Positions 25,178-34,863 are shown, counted from the stretch's first letter. The stretch: 64,000 nt of DNA from an uncultured Collinsella sp. (GCA_900543505.1 UQSB01000002.1:1-64000); one strand, 5' to 3'. Notes: a model not told the origin generated them from the sequence alone. Translations and numbers: made by a program.

Positions 25178-26533
25178 ATGCTTCTGGTCGCTAACGGTTC
25201 TGTCTTTACCCGCAATGCTCAGACCCCGTTCATTCCAAACGGTGCGGTCGCCATTGACGGAGATACGATCGTCGAAGTGGGCCCCGAGTGCGAGCTCAAG
25301 GCCAAGTACCCGGATGCCGAGTACGTCGACGCCCGGGGCAACCTCATCATGCCCGGACTCATCAACTGCCACACCCACATCTACTCGGGTTTGGCCCGCG
25401 GCCTTGCCATTAAGGGCTGTAACCCTACCAACTTCCTGGAGAATCTTGAGCAGCAGTGGTGGAAGATCGACGACAACCTGACGCTCGACGGCACCAAGGC
25501 CAGCGCCTATGCCACGATTCTTGACTCCATCCGCGATGGCGTCACCACGATCTTCGATCACCATGCGAGCTTCTGCGAGATTCCGGGAAGCCTCTTTACC
25601 ATTAAGGATGCCGCTCAGGAGCTGGGCATGCGTTCGTGCCTGTGCTACGAGGTCTCCGATCGCCGCGGCCAGGAAAAATGCGACCAGGCCATTGCCGAGA
25701 ACGCCGAGTTTGCCCAGTGGGCCGCCAAGGAGCGTCGCGATAACGACAACCACATGATCGCCGCCATGTTTGGCGGACATGCCACCTTTACGCTGTCGGA
25801 CGAGACCATGGATAAGATGGCCGAGGCCAACAACGGCCTGACCGGCTTCCACATCCATGTGTGCGAGGGCATGAATGACGTGTGGGACTCCCGCCTCAAC
25901 CGCGGTGGCATCAGCCCCGTCGAGCGCCTGCTGCAGCACAATCTGCTGGGTCCCGACACCATGCTCGGCCACTGCATCCACGTGACGCCTGCCGAGATGG
26001 ATATCGTCAAGGAGTCCGGTACCTGGCTCGTCAACAACCCCGAATCCAATATGGGCAACGCCGTGGGCTGCGCCCCCGTGCTCGAATTCTTCCGTCGCGG
26101 CATCCCCGTGTGCATGGGCACCGATGCCTACACCCACGATATGCTCGAGAGCCTCAAGGTCTTCCTGATCATCCAGCGCCACAACGCCGCCATGCCCAAC
26201 GTGGGCTGGTGCGAGGCAATGACGATGCTCTTTGAGAACAACGCCAAGATGGCCAGCAGGTACTTCGATCGCAAGCTCGGTGTGCTCGAGGCCGGCGCTG
26301 CCGCCGACGTCATCGTCATGGACTACAAGCCCTTTACGCCGCTGAGCGAGGAGAACATCGACGGCCACATGCTCTTTGGCATGATGGGCAAAAACTGCCG
26401 CACCACCATCATCAACGGCCGCGTCCTGTACAAGGATCGCGAGTTTGTCGGTATTGATGAGGACAAGATCAACGCGTGGACCATGGCTGAGTCCAAAAGG
26501 CTCTGGAGCACGCTCAACGATCGCGCCTACTAA
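25178..26533 (+). CDS. ssnA: Putative aminohydrolase SsnA
   Basis: This 451-residue protein belongs to the amidohydrolase superfamily (guanine deaminase/chlorohydrolase-like). The first metal-binding motif is NCHTHIYSGLARG near residues 64-76; later metal or active-site segments are GFHIHVCEG, LGHCIHV and MGTDAYTHDM. SsnA is a standard member of the selenium-dependent molybdenum hydroxylase and anaerobic urate-degradation gene sets; the exact reaction is not settled, but hydrolysis of a purine-derived amide or amidine is expected. The ATG at 25178 follows GAAGGGA. ygfK follows after about 150 nt containing a strong hairpin. Confidence 0.92.
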   Translation: MLLVANGSVFTRNAQTPFIPNGAVAIDGDTIVEVGPECELKAKYPDAEYVDARGNLIMPGLINCHTHIYSGLARGLAIKGCNPTNFLENLEQQWWKIDDNLTLDGTKASAYATILDSIRDGVTTIFDHHASFCEIPGSLFTIKDAAQELGMRSCLCYEVSDRRGQEKCDQAIAENAEFAQWAAKERRDNDNHMIAAMFGGHATFTLSDETMDKMAEANNGLTGFHIHVCEGMNDVWDSRLNRGGISPVERLLQHNLLGPDTMLGHCIHVTPAEMDIVKESGTWLVNNPESNMGNAVGCAPVLEFFRRGIPVCMGTDAYTHDMLESLKVFLIIQRHNAAMPNVGWCEAMTMLFENNAKMASRYFDRKLGVLEAGAAADVIVMDYKPFTPLSEENIDGHMLFGMMGKNCRTTIINGRVLYKDREFVGIDEDKINAWTMAESKRLWSTLNDRAY

Positions 26534-26547
26534 TTACAAGTAGATTC

Positions 26548-26583
26548 ACGCGCGTCGGATGTTTCGCCACATCCGACGCGCGT
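26548..26583. repeat. Perfect 15-bp hairpin between ssnA and ygfK
   Basis: Positions 26548-26562 and 26569-26583 are exact inverted repeats around a 6-nt loop (TTCGCC). There is no T-run, so it is not a standard terminator; mRNA stabilisation or partial attenuation is possible. Confidence 0.6.
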
Positions 26584-26681
26584 ATGGGCGGCCTCCGCGG
26601 GGTCGCCGGCGCTGTGCTAGCGCTACACCGTATTTGCGCCCGCCGCGCGGTCTCGCCGGGCGTTACAGAGAGGAGCTCATT

Positions 26682-29681
26682 ATGAGCGACATCATGAGGC
26701 CGATCCCGTTTTCGCAGCTGATGAACTGGATCATCGAGGAGCACAAGACCCAGGACGCCATCTTTGGCGTGCGCAAGATGGTCACGACCAACCAGGAGGG
26801 TGCGCTTCCCATTTTTGACGAGCGCATCGAGACTCCGTTTGGCCCGGCCGCCGGTCCCAACACGCAGCTTGCCCAGAACATCGTGGCCTCTTATGTGGCC
26901 GGTTCCCGCTTCTTTGAGCTTAAGACCGTTCAGGTTATGGACGGCGAGGAGCTCTCCAAGTGCGTCAACAAGCCCTGCATCGTGGCGCAGGACGAGTGCT
27001 ACAACTGCGAATGGTCGACCGAGCTCGAGGTTCCGCAGGCCTTTGCCGAGTACGTGAAGGCATGGTTCGCCTGCCACCTGATCGCTCGCGAGTACGGCTT
27101 GGGCAGCCCGGACGGCTTTGTCTTCAACATGTCCGTGGGCTATGACCTGGAGGGCATCAAGAGCCCCAAGGTCGACGCCTACATCGAGGGCATGAAGGAC
27201 GCCAGCGGCTCCGACGTCTGGAACGAGTGCCGCACGTGGGCGCTCGCCAACCTGGACAAGTTTGAGCATGTCGATGCCGCGTTTGTCGAGTCCATCCCGG
27301 CGCGCGTCTCCAACTCCATCACTGAGTCCACGCTGCATGGCTGCCCGCCGGCGGAGATCGAGCGCATCGCGACCTATCTGATCACCGAGAAGGGCCTCAA
27401 CACCTACATCAAGTGCAACCCCACGCTGCTGGGCTATGAGTTTGCCCGCCAGCGTCTGAACGAGCTGGGCTTTGACTATATCGTCTTTGATGATACGCAC
27501 TTCCGCGAGGACCTGCAGTGGGCCGACGCCGTGCCCATGTTCGAGCGCCTGATTGCCCTGTGCGCCGAGCGCGGCCTGGAGTTTGGCGTCAAGCTGACCA
27601 ACACGTTCCCCGTCGACGTGACGAGGAACGAGCTGCCTTCCACCGAGATGTACATGTCCGGCCGTTCGCTGTTCTCACTGACCATCGAGGCCGCCCGCCG
27701 CATTACCGAGCAGTTTGACGGCAAGCTGCGCATCAGCTACTCCGGTGGTGCCACGGTCTACAACATCCGCGCCCTGTATGATGCCGGTATTTGGCCCGTT
27801 ACCCTGGCGACCGACGTGCTCAAGCCCGGTGGTTACGAGCGCTTTAGCCAGATGGCCGGCGAGTTTACCGACCTGGACGGCAAGCCGTTTGAGGGCGTCT
27901 CGCTCGAGGCCGTGACCGCGATCCAGACCGACTCGCTCACCAACCCGCTCTACAAGAAGCCGCTGCGCCCGCTGCCCGACCGCAAGGTCGCCGGCAAGAG
28001 CCCGCTTTCCGACTGCTTTACCACGCCGTGCCGCACGAGCTGCCCCATCCAGCAGGATATTCCCGCCTACCTGGCGGCTGTTGACGAGGGCCGCTACGAG
28101 GACGCGCTTAACATCATCATCGAGCGCAACGCCCTGCCGTTCATTACCGGTACCATCTGCCCGCATCCCTGCGGCCGTGCCTGCGAGCGTGCCTTCTACG
28201 AGCCCGAGGGCGCCCAGATTCGCGCCAGCAAGCTCAAGGCCGCCCGCGAGGCCATGACCACCGTGCTGCCCAAGCTGCGCGCCCAGGACATCGCCAACGA
28301 CGCCGAGCGCAACGTTGCCGTTATCGGCGGCGGCCCGGCCGGCCTGGCGACGGCGTTCTTCCTGACGCGTGCCGGCGTGCCCGTTACCATCTTTGAGGCC
28401 CGCGATTCGCTCGGCGGTGTAGTCCGTCACGTCATCCCCGAGTTCCGTATCGCCAGCGACGATATCTCGCACGACGCTGAGTTCTGCCTGGCCTTTGGCG
28501 CCAAGGTGCAGCTCAATGCTCGCGTGGAGTCCATCGACGAGCTCAAGGCCCAGGGCTTTACCGACGTGGTCGTGGCCACCGGTGCCTGGATGCCCGGCTC
28601 TGCGGGCCTGGGCGAGGGCGCCGAGCTCGACGTGCTGGAGTTCCTCGAGGCCGCCAAGAAGGGCGAGAAGCTCGAGCTGGGCGAGGACGTCGTGATCATT
28701 GGCGCCGGCAACACCGCCATGGACGCGGCTCGCGTGGCCAAGCGTCTGGCTGGCGTGAAGAACGTGCGCTTGGTGTATCGCCGCACCAAGAAGCAGATGC
28801 CCGCTGACGAGGAAGAGCTTGATCTTGCTCTTGCCGACGGTGTTGAGTTCTGCGAGCTGCTGGCCCCCAAGGCGCTTAACGGCGCCGTGCTGACCTGCGA
28901 CGTTATGGAGCTTGGCGAGCCGGATGCAAGCGGCCGTCGCAGCCCCGTCGCCACGGGCGAGACCGTCGAGCTGCCTGCCACCACGGTGATCTGCGCCGTG
29001 GGCGAGGGCATCGATGCCAGCCTGTACGATGCCGCGGGCGTCGAGCACGACCGTCGCGGCCGCCTTGCCGCCACCTCCACCGGCGTCGAGGGCGTCTGGG
29101 CTGCCGGTGACTGCCGTCGCGGTCCGGCCACCGTGGTCGAGGCTATCGCCGACGCCGCCGAGGTTGCCCGTGCCATCGCCGGTGTGGACTTTAACAAGTA
29201 CGCCGACCAGAATGCTCAGGCCGGTCGCGAGGACGCCTGCTACGAGCGCAAGGGGTCGCTGTGCCGCGACAAGCGCAACTGCACCAAGACTCGCTGCCTG
29301 GGCTGCGGCTCGGCGTGCGAGGTCTGCTGCGATGTGTGCCCCAACCGCGCCAACGTTGCCATTAAAGTGCCGGGCCTGGCCAAGCATCAGGTCGTCCATG
29401 TCGATGGCATGTGCAACGAGTGCGGCAACTGCGCCGTGTTCTGCCCCTACCAGGAGGGTCGTCCCTACAAGGACAAGCTCACCCTGTTCTGGAGCGAGGA
29501 GGACATGGAGAACTCCGAGAACGAGGGATTCCTGGCCGTGGACGAGGATCACTTTAAGGTCCGCGTCGCCGGTACGGTCCGCACCGTCTCGGTCGATGCC
29601 GTCAACACCGGCCTTCCCGAGGCCGTCCGCCTGACCATCAGGGCTGTGCGCGACAACTATTCGTACCTTCTTAAGAAATAG
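26682..29681 (+). CDS. ygfK: YgfK-like flavoprotein (putative selenate reductase subunit family)
   Basis: This 999-residue cytoplasmic iron-sulfur flavoprotein has an N-terminal dihydroorotate-dehydrogenase-like half (1-440), a glutamate-synthase small-subunit-like half with cysteines around TPCRTSCPIQQDIPAYL and ICPHPCGRACE, an FAD loop VAVIGGGPAGLATAFF and an NAD(P) loop VVIIGAGNTAMDAARV. A C-terminal ferredoxin region follows with CLGCGSACEVCCDVCPNRA and CNECGNCAVFCPY. It probably passes electrons between NAD(P)H and the hydroxylase or a purine intermediate. The ATG at 26682 is preceded by GAGAGGAGC. It lies 11 nt before the polyferredoxin gene. The family name reflects an E. coli phenotype, not a proven reaction. 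Confidence 0.92.
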   Translation: MSDIMRPIPFSQLMNWIIEEHKTQDAIFGVRKMVTTNQEGALPIFDERIETPFGPAAGPNTQLAQNIVASYVAGSRFFELKTVQVMDGEELSKCVNKPCIVAQDECYNCEWSTELEVPQAFAEYVKAWFACHLIAREYGLGSPDGFVFNMSVGYDLEGIKSPKVDAYIEGMKDASGSDVWNECRTWALANLDKFEHVDAAFVESIPARVSNSITESTLHGCPPAEIERIATYLITEKGLNTYIKCNPTLLGYEFARQRLNELGFDYIVFDDTHFREDLQWADAVPMFERLIALCAERGLEFGVKLTNTFPVDVTRNELPSTEMYMSGRSLFSLTIEAARRITEQFDGKLRISYSGGATVYNIRALYDAGIWPVTLATDVLKPGGYERFSQMAGEFTDLDGKPFEGVSLEAVTAIQTDSLTNPLYKKPLRPLPDRKVAGKSPLSDCFTTPCRTSCPIQQDIPAYLAAVDEGRYEDALNIIIERNALPFITGTICPHPCGRACERAFYEPEGAQIRASKLKAAREAMTTVLPKLRAQDIANDAERNVAVIGGGPAGLATAFFLTRAGVPVTIFEARDSLGGVVRHVIPEFRIASDDISHDAEFCLAFGAKVQLNARVESIDELKAQGFTDVVVATGAWMPGSAGLGEGAELDVLEFLEAAKKGEKLELGEDVVIIGAGNTAMDAARVAKRLAGVKNVRLVYRRTKKQMPADEEELDLALADGVEFCELLAPKALNGAVLTCDVMELGEPDASGRRSPVATGETVELPATTVICAVGEGIDASLYDAAGVEHDRRGRLAATSTGVEGVWAAGDCRRGPATVVEAIADAAEVARAIAGVDFNKYADQNAQAGREDACYERKGSLCRDKRNCTKTRCLGCGSACEVCCDVCPNRANVAIKVPGLAKHQVVHVDGMCNECGNCAVFCPYQEGRPYKDKLTLFWSEEDMENSENEGFLAVDEDHFKVRVAGTVRTVSVDAVNTGLPEAVRLTIRAVRDNYSYLLKK

Positions 29682-29692
29682 GCGAGTCTCTT

Positions 29693-30172
29693 ATGGCCAA
29701 AGCTATTCAACATAACGTGGCCTACGTTGCCTGCGGAAGCGGTTGCGCCTCCGCAGGCGGCGACGCCCGCTGCAGCGAAGGCTGCATTGGCTGTGGCGCC
29801 TGTGTCACGGCCTGCCCCCACGGCGCCATTGCGCTGGCCGATGGCATCGCCCGCGTGGATCGCTCCAAGTGCACGGGCTGCGGCCTGTGCGGCATGGCGT
29901 GCCCGCAGCGCGTGATTGCCTTTGTTCCCGGCTACCAGAACATCCTGGTGCGCTGCAACAACACCGATAAGGGCGCCATTGCGCGCAAGATCTGCGACAC
30001 GAGCTGCATCGGTTGCGGCATGTGCGCTAAAAAGTGCCCCGCCGGCGCTATCCGCATCGAGGACAACTGCGCCCATATCGACGGCGCGGACTGCCTGTCG
30101 TGCGGCATGTGCGCCGTCGTCTGCCCGCATGGCGCCATTCACGACCGCACCGGCATCGCCGCCGGCGTGTAG
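29693..30172 (+). CDS. Polyferredoxin with multiple 4Fe-4S clusters
   Basis: This 159-residue protein is almost entirely ferredoxin repeats. Four CxxCxxCxxxCP-type motifs are visible (CIGCGACVTACP, CTGCGLCGMACP, CIGCGMCAKKCP, CLSCGMCAVVCP), plus extra N-terminal cysteines, so it may hold four clusters. The order and the spacer between motifs 2 and 3 resemble the RnfB ferredoxin region. It lies between ygfK (11 nt) and xdhD (12 nt) and is most likely the electron carrier between them. Confidence 0.9.
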   Translation: MAKAIQHNVAYVACGSGCASAGGDARCSEGCIGCGACVTACPHGAIALADGIARVDRSKCTGCGLCGMACPQRVIAFVPGYQNILVRCNNTDKGAIARKICDTSCIGCGMCAKKCPAGAIRIEDNCAHIDGADCLSCGMCAVVCPHGAIHDRTGIAAGV

Positions 30173-30184
30173 AAGGGAATCACC

Positions 30185-32962
30185 ATGGCACAGGAATTCA
30201 CTTTTACCGTTAACGGCGTCGAGCGCACGACGACCCAAAACAAACCGCTGCTGCGCTACCTGCGCGACGACCTGCATATTCACTCCGCCAAGGACGGCTG
30301 CTCCGAGGGCGCGTGCGGTACCTGCACCATCCATGTGGACGGTGCGGCCGTCAAGGCGTGCGTGCTGACCACCGCTCTTGCCGCCGGCCGTAATATCGTG
30401 ACCGTCGAGGGCCTGCCCGAGGACGTGCGCGAGGCCTTTGTGTACGCCTTTGGCGCCGTGGGCGCCGTGCAGTGCGGTTTTTGCATCCCCGGCATGGTCA
30501 TGGCGGGCGCTGCGCTTATCGCCGAGGACCCCGAGCCCACCGAGGAGCAGATCAAGTACGCCATCCGTGGCAACGTCTGCCGCTGCACCGGCTACAAGAA
30601 GATCATCGAGGGTATTTCGCTGGCAGCTGCGGTGCTCCGCGGCGAAAAGCAGATCGACGAGGACTTGGAGCGCGGCGACGACTACGGTGTGGGCAAGCGT
30701 GCCTTCCGTATCGACGTGCGCAAGAAGGTACTCGGCGAGGGCAAGTACCCCGACGACATCGACGAGCTCGATCAGCCGGGTCTGACCTATGCCAGCGCCG
30801 TGCGCTCCAAGTATCCGCGCGCCCGTGTGCTCTCCATCGATACCTCCAAGGCCGAGGCCCTGCCCGGTGTGGTGGGCATCCTGCGCGCTGAGGACGTGCC
30901 GGTCAACCAGGTCGGCCACCTTATCCAGGATTGGGACGTCATGATCGCGGCGGGCGATATCACCCGCTGCGTGGGCGATGCCATCGTGCTGGTGGTTGCC
31001 GAGGACGAGGCGACGCTCGAGAAGGCCAAGAAGCTCGTAAAGATTGATTACGAGCCGCTGGAGCCCGTGCGCAACATTGTCGAGGCCAGGGCTGCCGACG
31101 CCCCGCGCCTGCACGACAGTTTCTTTGCCTTTGGCAACACGGTGGAGCTCAAGGACAACGTGTGCCAGAGCCGTCACGTGACGCGCGGCGACGCCGCCAA
31201 GGCGCTGGCAGAGAGCGCGTTCACCGTGACGCAGCGCTTTACCACGCCCTTTACCGAGCATGCCTTCTTGGAGCCCGAGTGCGCCGTTGCCTTCCCGTAC
31301 AAGAACGGCGTCAAGGTGCAGTCGACCGACCAGGGTGCCTACGACACGCGCAAAGAGTGTGCCCACATGTTTGGCTGGGACAACGAGCCCGAGCGCGTGG
31401 TCGTCGAGACCATGCTCGTGGGCGGCGGCTTTGGCGGTAAGGAGGACGTTTCGATCCAGCACCTGGCCGCGCTTGCTGCCTATAAGCTCCAGCGTCCTGT
31501 GAAGTGCAAGCTCACGCGTGCCGAGTCGCTCGCGTTCCATCCCAAGCGTCATGCCATGGACGGCACCTTTACACTGGGCTGCGATGCCGAAGGCAACTTT
31601 ACCGGCCTGGATTGCGAGATCAACTTTGATACCGGCGCCTACGCTTCGCTGTGCGGCCCGGTGCTCGAGCGTGCCTGCACGCATGCCGTCGGTCCCTACA
31701 AGTACCAGAACACCGACATCCGCGGCTTCGGCTACTACACTAACAACCCGCCTGCCGGCGCGTACCGTGGCTTTGGCGTTTGCCAGTCCGAGTTTGCGCT
31801 CGAGAGCCTGATCGACCTGCTGGCCGAGAAGGTCGGTTTGGATCCGTGGGAGATTCGCTACCGCAACGCCATCGAGCCGGGCGAGGTTCTGCCCAACGGC
31901 CAGATTGCCGACTGCTCCACGGCGCTTAAGGAGACGCTGCTCGAGGTCAAGGATGCCTACTACGCGCATCCCGGACACGCTGGCATTGCCTGCGCCATGA
32001 AGAACGCCGGCGTGGGCGTGGGTCTGCCCGATGCCGGCCGCTGCAAGATTCGCGTCGAGGATGGCCGCGCCGTGGTCTATGCCGCCACGTCCGACATCGG
32101 CCAGGGCTGCAACACGGTCTTTTTGCAGGACGTTGCCGAGGCCTGCGGTCTGCCGCTTCGCTGCATTGCCAACGGCGAGTGCTCCACCGAGAACGCTCCC
32201 GATTCCGGCACCACGTCTGGTTCGCGTCAGACGGTCGTGACCGGCGAGGCCGTGCGCGGTGCCGCTTTCCTGCTGCGCGACGCCATGGTTGGCATCGAGG
32301 CCGGCAAGCCTGCGCCCGCCGCTCCGGTGAGCGCGCATGGCGACGGCGTCAAGATCGAGTACGACGACGGTCGCGCCTACCAGCTGCGCACACAGGAACT
32401 CGTCGCCGGCCAGGGTATGCATCCTCAGGACCCTGCGGCCACCATCAAGGCGCTCGAGGGATGCGAGTTTGGCTACGTGTATCTGGAGCCGACCGACAAG
32501 CTGGGCGCCGATGTTCCCAACCCCAAGAGCCACATCTGCTACGGTTTTGCCACACATGTGGTCATTCTGGATGATGACGGCCGCGTGAGCGAGGTCTATG
32601 CCGCGCACGATTCCGGCAAGGTGGTCAACCCTATCTCCATCCAGGGTCAGATCGAAGGCGGCGTGCTCATGGGTATGGGCTATGCGCTTACCGAGGACTG
32701 GCCGCTCAAGGACTGCGTGCCCCAGGCCAGGTACGGCACGCTCGGACTGTTCCGTGCGCCCGAGATTCCGGATATCCACGCCATTTACGTGGAGAAGGAC
32801 GAGCTGCTGCCCGTGGCATACGGCGGCAAGGGCATCGGCGAGATCGCAACGATCCCCACGGCGCCCGCCGTGCAGAACGCCTACTGCGCGTTTGACGGCA
32901 GGCTGCGTCCAAATCTGCCCATGGTGGATACGCCCTACAGCCGCGTCCGCAACCGCGGGTAG
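30185..32962 (+). CDS. xdhD: XdhD-like selenium-dependent molybdenum hydroxylase (fused 2Fe-2S and Mo subunits)
   Basis: This 925-residue xanthine-dehydrogenase-family enzyme has an N-terminal 2Fe-2S region (1-160) with CSEGACGTCTIHVDG, CGFCIPGMVMAG and RGNVCRCTGYKKI. The molybdopterin domains follow (about 180-925), with VGGGFGGKEDVS, PPAGAYRGFGVCQSEFALES, GSRQTVVTG and the C-terminal GGKGIGEIATIPTAP containing the catalytic Glu. The fused layout is that of E. coli XdhD. No FAD subunit (YgfM/XdhB) gene is nearby, so electrons probably go through the adjacent ferredoxin and YgfK. YqeB, YqeC and MocA-like genes downstream mark the selenium-labile cofactor type. It hydroxylates or reduces a purine ring; direction and substrate are not given by sequence. 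Confidence 0.92.
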   Translation: MAQEFTFTVNGVERTTTQNKPLLRYLRDDLHIHSAKDGCSEGACGTCTIHVDGAAVKACVLTTALAAGRNIVTVEGLPEDVREAFVYAFGAVGAVQCGFCIPGMVMAGAALIAEDPEPTEEQIKYAIRGNVCRCTGYKKIIEGISLAAAVLRGEKQIDEDLERGDDYGVGKRAFRIDVRKKVLGEGKYPDDIDELDQPGLTYASAVRSKYPRARVLSIDTSKAEALPGVVGILRAEDVPVNQVGHLIQDWDVMIAAGDITRCVGDAIVLVVAEDEATLEKAKKLVKIDYEPLEPVRNIVEARAADAPRLHDSFFAFGNTVELKDNVCQSRHVTRGDAAKALAESAFTVTQRFTTPFTEHAFLEPECAVAFPYKNGVKVQSTDQGAYDTRKECAHMFGWDNEPERVVVETMLVGGGFGGKEDVSIQHLAALAAYKLQRPVKCKLTRAESLAFHPKRHAMDGTFTLGCDAEGNFTGLDCEINFDTGAYASLCGPVLERACTHAVGPYKYQNTDIRGFGYYTNNPPAGAYRGFGVCQSEFALESLIDLLAEKVGLDPWEIRYRNAIEPGEVLPNGQIADCSTALKETLLEVKDAYYAHPGHAGIACAMKNAGVGVGLPDAGRCKIRVEDGRAVVYAATSDIGQGCNTVFLQDVAEACGLPLRCIANGECSTENAPDSGTTSGSRQTVVTGEAVRGAAFLLRDAMVGIEAGKPAPAAPVSAHGDGVKIEYDDGRAYQLRTQELVAGQGMHPQDPAATIKALEGCEFGYVYLEPTDKLGADVPNPKSHICYGFATHVVILDDDGRVSEVYAAHDSGKVVNPISIQGQIEGGVLMGMGYALTEDWPLKDCVPQARYGTLGLFRAPEIPDIHAIYVEKDELLPVAYGGKGIGEIATIPTAPAVQNAYCAFDGRLRPNLPMVDTPYSRVRNRG

Positions 32963-33031
32963 GGTAGGGCGCGGACAGTCATTGCTGACGAGCTGTTCGC
33001 GCTCAACATCAACTGCATATGCTGCACCTTT

Positions 33032-33063
33032 GGCCCCAGCTCCATCGCGAGCCGGGGCCTTTT
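33032..33063 (+). terminator. Terminator of the permease-xdhD half-cluster
   Basis: GGCCCCAGCTC (33032-33042) pairs with GAGCCGGGGCC (33049-33059), with one mismatch, followed by TTTTGTTT. Part of it recurs at 34922-34953. Confidence 0.85.
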
Positions 33064-33181
33064 GTTTGGAGCGGAAACTGTGTCCCGGAATTGCCACTCA
33101 GAACGGGACGCGCTTTCCGGATGGCATGCTTGGCGGAAACTACGGCCCAGTTTTTGGCTCCAGAACGGGGTACATTTTCCG
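33043..33181. repeat. 48-bp palindromic repeats before the ATPase gene
   Basis: Two units of exactly 48 bp (33072-33119 and 33134-33181) begin CGGAAA and end TTTCCG, each an imperfect hairpin with TCCC/GGGA arms. They are 14 bp apart. The segment 33043-33075 recurs at 34922-34953 beyond the ATPase gene. The same 48-bp units occur at 34755-34802 and 34816-34863. Confidence 0.85.
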
Positions 33182-33236
33182 GAACGGTCCACGTGCGGGG
33201 GTGTACCGCCCCTTTTCGTGCTCCGCTTGTCGGATT

Positions 33237-33288
33237 ACGTTATAGCTAGACATATTATAGGAAGGTATAATATAGCTAGCTATAACGT
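33237..33288. promoter_or_regulatory. 52-bp AT-rich inverted repeat before the ATPase gene
   Basis: Two 23-bp arms (33237-33259 and 33266-33288), matching at 21 positions, flank GGAAGG. Each arm contains TATAGCTAG and ATATTATA-like words that could serve as -10 sequences. It ends 17 nt before the start codon and is a strong candidate for an operator or self-paired leader. Confidence 0.7.
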
Positions 33289-33305
33289 AAAGGAAGGATG
33301 GCCCT

Positions 33306-34697
33306 ATGTTTATCGGAAGAACAGTGGAAATGTCCGAGCTCAATCGACTGTATGGCACGGGCTCCTTTGAAATGCCTGTGATTTACGGCCGCCGTCGTGT
33401 GGGTAAAACGCGCCTTATCACAGAGTTCATCCAAGGCAAGAAGGCTATTTACTTTCAAGCTCGTCGTACCAATGCGGAGGCAAACCTGCACGGCTTTAGC
33501 CAGGCGATACTTGCAGGCTCGGTTGGTGCTGCAGGCGTGTCGTTTCGTAGTTTTGACGAAGCGTTCGATGCATTGGCCACCATGGCTCGAGCGGAACGTT
33601 TGATTGTCGTGATTGACGAGTATCCCTATCTCGCCCAATCGAATCCCGAGATCAGCTCGTTGCTGCAAGACAAGATTGATCACCTGTACAAAGAGACCAG
33701 GCTCATGCTGATTCTATGCGGCTCGTCTCTTTCGTTTATGGAGGAACAGGTATTGGGCTACGAGAGCCCACTATACGGTAGGCGTACGGCCCAGTTTAAG
33801 ATCATGCCGCTCGATTTTACGACGACCCTCGGCCTGTGGCAGAGCATGGGTCGCGAAGACGCTGCGGTTTGCTATGGCATGACGGGCGGCATTCCTGCAT
33901 ATATCGAGAAAGTCGATCCTACCGTATCGCTCAAGGACAACATCAAGCGTCTTTTTCTTACCCCTACGGGTTATCTCTTTGAAGAGCCGAGTAACCTGCT
34001 ATTGCAAGAGTGCCGCAATCCCGAGCAATATGATGCGATCGTGCAAGCAATTGCTCAGGGGCGCTCGAAGATCTCGGAGATTGCGAGCTCTACGGGAATC
34101 CCTGCGAGCAACGTAAAGAGCTATGTGGATAAGCTGGCGTCGCTTGGGATTGTCGAGCGCGAGCTGCCCCTAAACGAGACGAGCAATAAGCGGGCTGTGT
34201 ATCTGCTGAGCGACCAGATGTTTAGGTTCTGGTACAAGTTTGTGCCGCAGAACATTGGGCTGATTCAAAACGATATGGCCGAGATGGCGTATAAGCGCAT
34301 TGAGCCGCACATATCGGATTACATGGGTACGGTCTTTGAGCTTATATGCAGACAATACGTGTACGAACTCGCGCGTGCGGGCCAGCTCGATGTGGTTCCG
34401 GCGAGCGTCGGGCGCTGGTGGGGGACGGATAATCGCACGCATACGCAGGAAGAAATCGACTTGATTGTTGACGATGGCGAGGGCACTGCGCTGTTTGCGG
34501 AGTGCAAATGGCGCAATGAACCGGCGGGCGAAGACGTGCTGCAAAAGCTCGTTCATCGAAGCGAGCTCTTTAGACGGCAACGAAAAAGCTATGCGCTTTT
34601 CTCAAAAAGCGGCTTTACGCAGGGATGTCGGGATGCCGCGGAGAGTAGGGGAGACGTCAAGCTGATCTCGTTTGCCGAGATGTGCGAGCGGAGATAA
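33306..34697 (+). CDS. AAA ATPase with C-terminal DUF234-type domain
   Basis: This 463-residue protein has an archaeal-type ATPase domain: Walker A in YGRRRVGKTRLI near residues 27-38 and Walker B in LIVVIDEYPYLA near 99-110. A winged-helix segment (about 255-300, KISEIASSTGIPASNVKSYVD) and a C-terminal DUF234/PD-(D/E)XK-like region follow, with EEIDLIVDDG and FAECKWRNE. These proteins are common, variably distributed and of unclear function; nuclease or defence roles have been proposed from the restriction-like core. It lies inside the purine cluster, bracketed by palindromic repeats, which suggests acquisition as a cassette. The start has AAGGAAGG upstream. Confidence 0.85.
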   Translation: MFIGRTVEMSELNRLYGTGSFEMPVIYGRRRVGKTRLITEFIQGKKAIYFQARRTNAEANLHGFSQAILAGSVGAAGVSFRSFDEAFDALATMARAERLIVVIDEYPYLAQSNPEISSLLQDKIDHLYKETRLMLILCGSSLSFMEEQVLGYESPLYGRRTAQFKIMPLDFTTTLGLWQSMGREDAAVCYGMTGGIPAYIEKVDPTVSLKDNIKRLFLTPTGYLFEEPSNLLLQECRNPEQYDAIVQAIAQGRSKISEIASSTGIPASNVKSYVDKLASLGIVERELPLNETSNKRAVYLLSDQMFRFWYKFVPQNIGLIQNDMAEMAYKRIEPHISDYMGTVFELICRQYVYELARAGQLDVVPASVGRWWGTDNRTHTQEEIDLIVDDGEGTALFAECKWRNEPAGEDVLQKLVHRSELFRRQRKSYALFSKSGFTQGCRDAAESRGDVKLISFAEMCERR

Positions 34698-34713
34698 CCA
34701 AGCGCTCTGATGT

Positions 34714-34863
34714 GATGCTCGGAATGGGACGCGCTTTCCCCTTGCGGCCTTTGGCGGAAAGCGCGTCCCAGATTATAGCTCCAGAGTGGGATGGCCTTTC
34801 CGGATCGGCCCCTCGCGGAAACTGCGTCCCGGATTCGATGCTCAGGACGGGATGCCGTTTCCG
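34714..34863. repeat. 48-bp palindromic repeats after the ATPase gene
   Basis: One partial unit (right arm, 34714-34739) and two full 48-bp units (34755-34802, 34816-34863) belong to the same family as those before the gene, again 13-15 bp apart. Confidence 0.85.

Noticed and set aside
29657..33097. 1146-residue open frame on the minus strand across ygfK end, ferredoxin and xdhD
   Set aside because: It is a GC-driven shadow: the opposite strand carries three clear enzymes with motifs, while this frame has no recognisable domain and is rich in Ala, Gly, His and Leu.
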